Shown: positions 63,815-64,000 of the stretch, in pieces
Position numbering within the stretch: the stretch's first letter is position 1
Layout: every line of letters starts with the position of its first letter
Program-made: the position numbers and the translations under genes
Assembly: GCA_965215115.1 (NCBI GenBank)
Contig: OZ244050.1
Location: 2,728,001-2,792,000, forward strand
DNA length: 64,000 nucleotides
Source: CALDTK01 sp965215115
GTDB taxonomy: Bacteria; Bacteroidota; Bacteroidia; Chitinophagales; Saprospiraceae
Direction of reading: 5' to 3'
Notes under the pieces: model-generated
What the model was told of the DNA's origin: nothing
Seen by the model: only the letters and a program-made list of their open reading frames with translations
The model's database searches: none

Positions 63815-64000
63815 TTAGTAGCCCGGATTTTGCGTCAGTTTCCCGCCGCTCAGGTCGATCTCCGATTGCGGGATGGGGAACAACTCGTGGACACCCTCAC
63901 GGAAGTTCCCCTTGCCGACATCATCCATCACCTTCGCGGCGCGGCCCTGGCGCACGAGGTCGAACCAGCGGTGCTGCTCCATCGCGAGCTCGAGGCGGCG
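63815..64000 (-). CDS. RagB/SusD-family nutrient-uptake lipoprotein, C-terminal part
   Basis: The visible 61 residues (RRLELAMEQHRWFDLVRQGR, then HELFPIPQSEIDLSGGKLTQ and NPGY-stop) are the strongly conserved SusD C-terminus. SusD proteins bind glycans at the surface beside a SusC TonB receptor, which should lie beyond the right edge. A glycan-utilisation locus therefore begins here. Confidence 0.95.
   Translation of the reverse strand, partial: RRLELAMEQHRWFDLVRQGRAAKVMDDVGKGNFREGVHELFPIPQSEIDLSGGKLTQNPGY

Overview
The window is GC-rich and comes from a member of the Bacteroidota. The evidence is a PorX-type type IX secretion regulator (57789-59357), a SusD/RagB C-terminus (63815-64000), a carboxypeptidase-regulatory-domain outer-membrane receptor (8552-10988) and several promoters of the Bacteroidota TAnnTTTG type. 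A Lewinella-like Saprospiria or a Rhodothermia-like lineage would both fit; I cannot decide. Several long genes carry single-base frame breaks (8745, 16555, 20575/20815, 37000, 42440), so residual sequencing indels are likely.

Layout. 1-7790: trmB end, a membrane metal-dependent hydrolase, hypotheticals, a Trk/Ktr potassium channel and a LytS/LytR-type two-component pair. 7910-13768: a broken toxin-antitoxin pair, an outer-membrane receptor, a lipoprotein beta-propeller and galE. 13930-26275: a co-directional run of myo-inositol-phosphate synthase, HD hydrolase, methyltransferase, Gfo/Idh/MocA oxidoreductase, metallo-beta-lactamase-like protein, YcaO, TIM-barrel isomerase, GT4 glycosyltransferase, PIG-L deacetylase and a sodium/solute symporter, which looks like an uncharacterised inositol-glycoside pathway. 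26355-36118: outer-membrane proteins, a GT2, dtd, a MazG fusion, a GH3 glucosidase, galT and an arabinokinase-like GHMP kinase. 36161-39808: ferredoxin-NADP reductase, two PIN toxin-antitoxin modules and a DUF3089 lipoprotein. 39854-45755: a five-gene, overlap-coupled operon resembling MoxR-vWA-bpX ternary systems. 45776-64000: small enzymes, an OmpA lipoprotein, a RhuM-Fic protein with a broken duplicate, envelope enzymes, PorX, an HD hydrolase, a repeat protein, an MFS transporter and the SusD end.

The most striking content is repeat structure that the genes do not explain. (1) About 80 copies of a 12-14 bp motif, TTTT followed by a minimal hairpin with a GNRA-type loop (type sequence TTTT-GGC-GAAA-GCC), lie on both strands, mostly inside coding sequence. 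The three stem pairs change together (GGC/GCC, GCC/GGC, GAC/GTC, GTC/GAC, CAC/GTG, AGC/GCT, GCG/CGC), so the structure is conserved rather than the sequence. (2) A second family of larger palindromes has an invariant TTCGA (or TTTGG) bulge and a TCC/TCT/TCCA/TCCG loop, again with covarying stems; it often forms back-to-back pairs and sometimes lies in frame inside genes. (3) Long intergenic inverted repeats built of about 7-bp words sit at gene ends. (4) Perfect palindromes with different arms occupy the same codons of two RhuM genes. Several genes also have the -7 box only 4-7 bp before the start codon, implying leaderless mRNAs.
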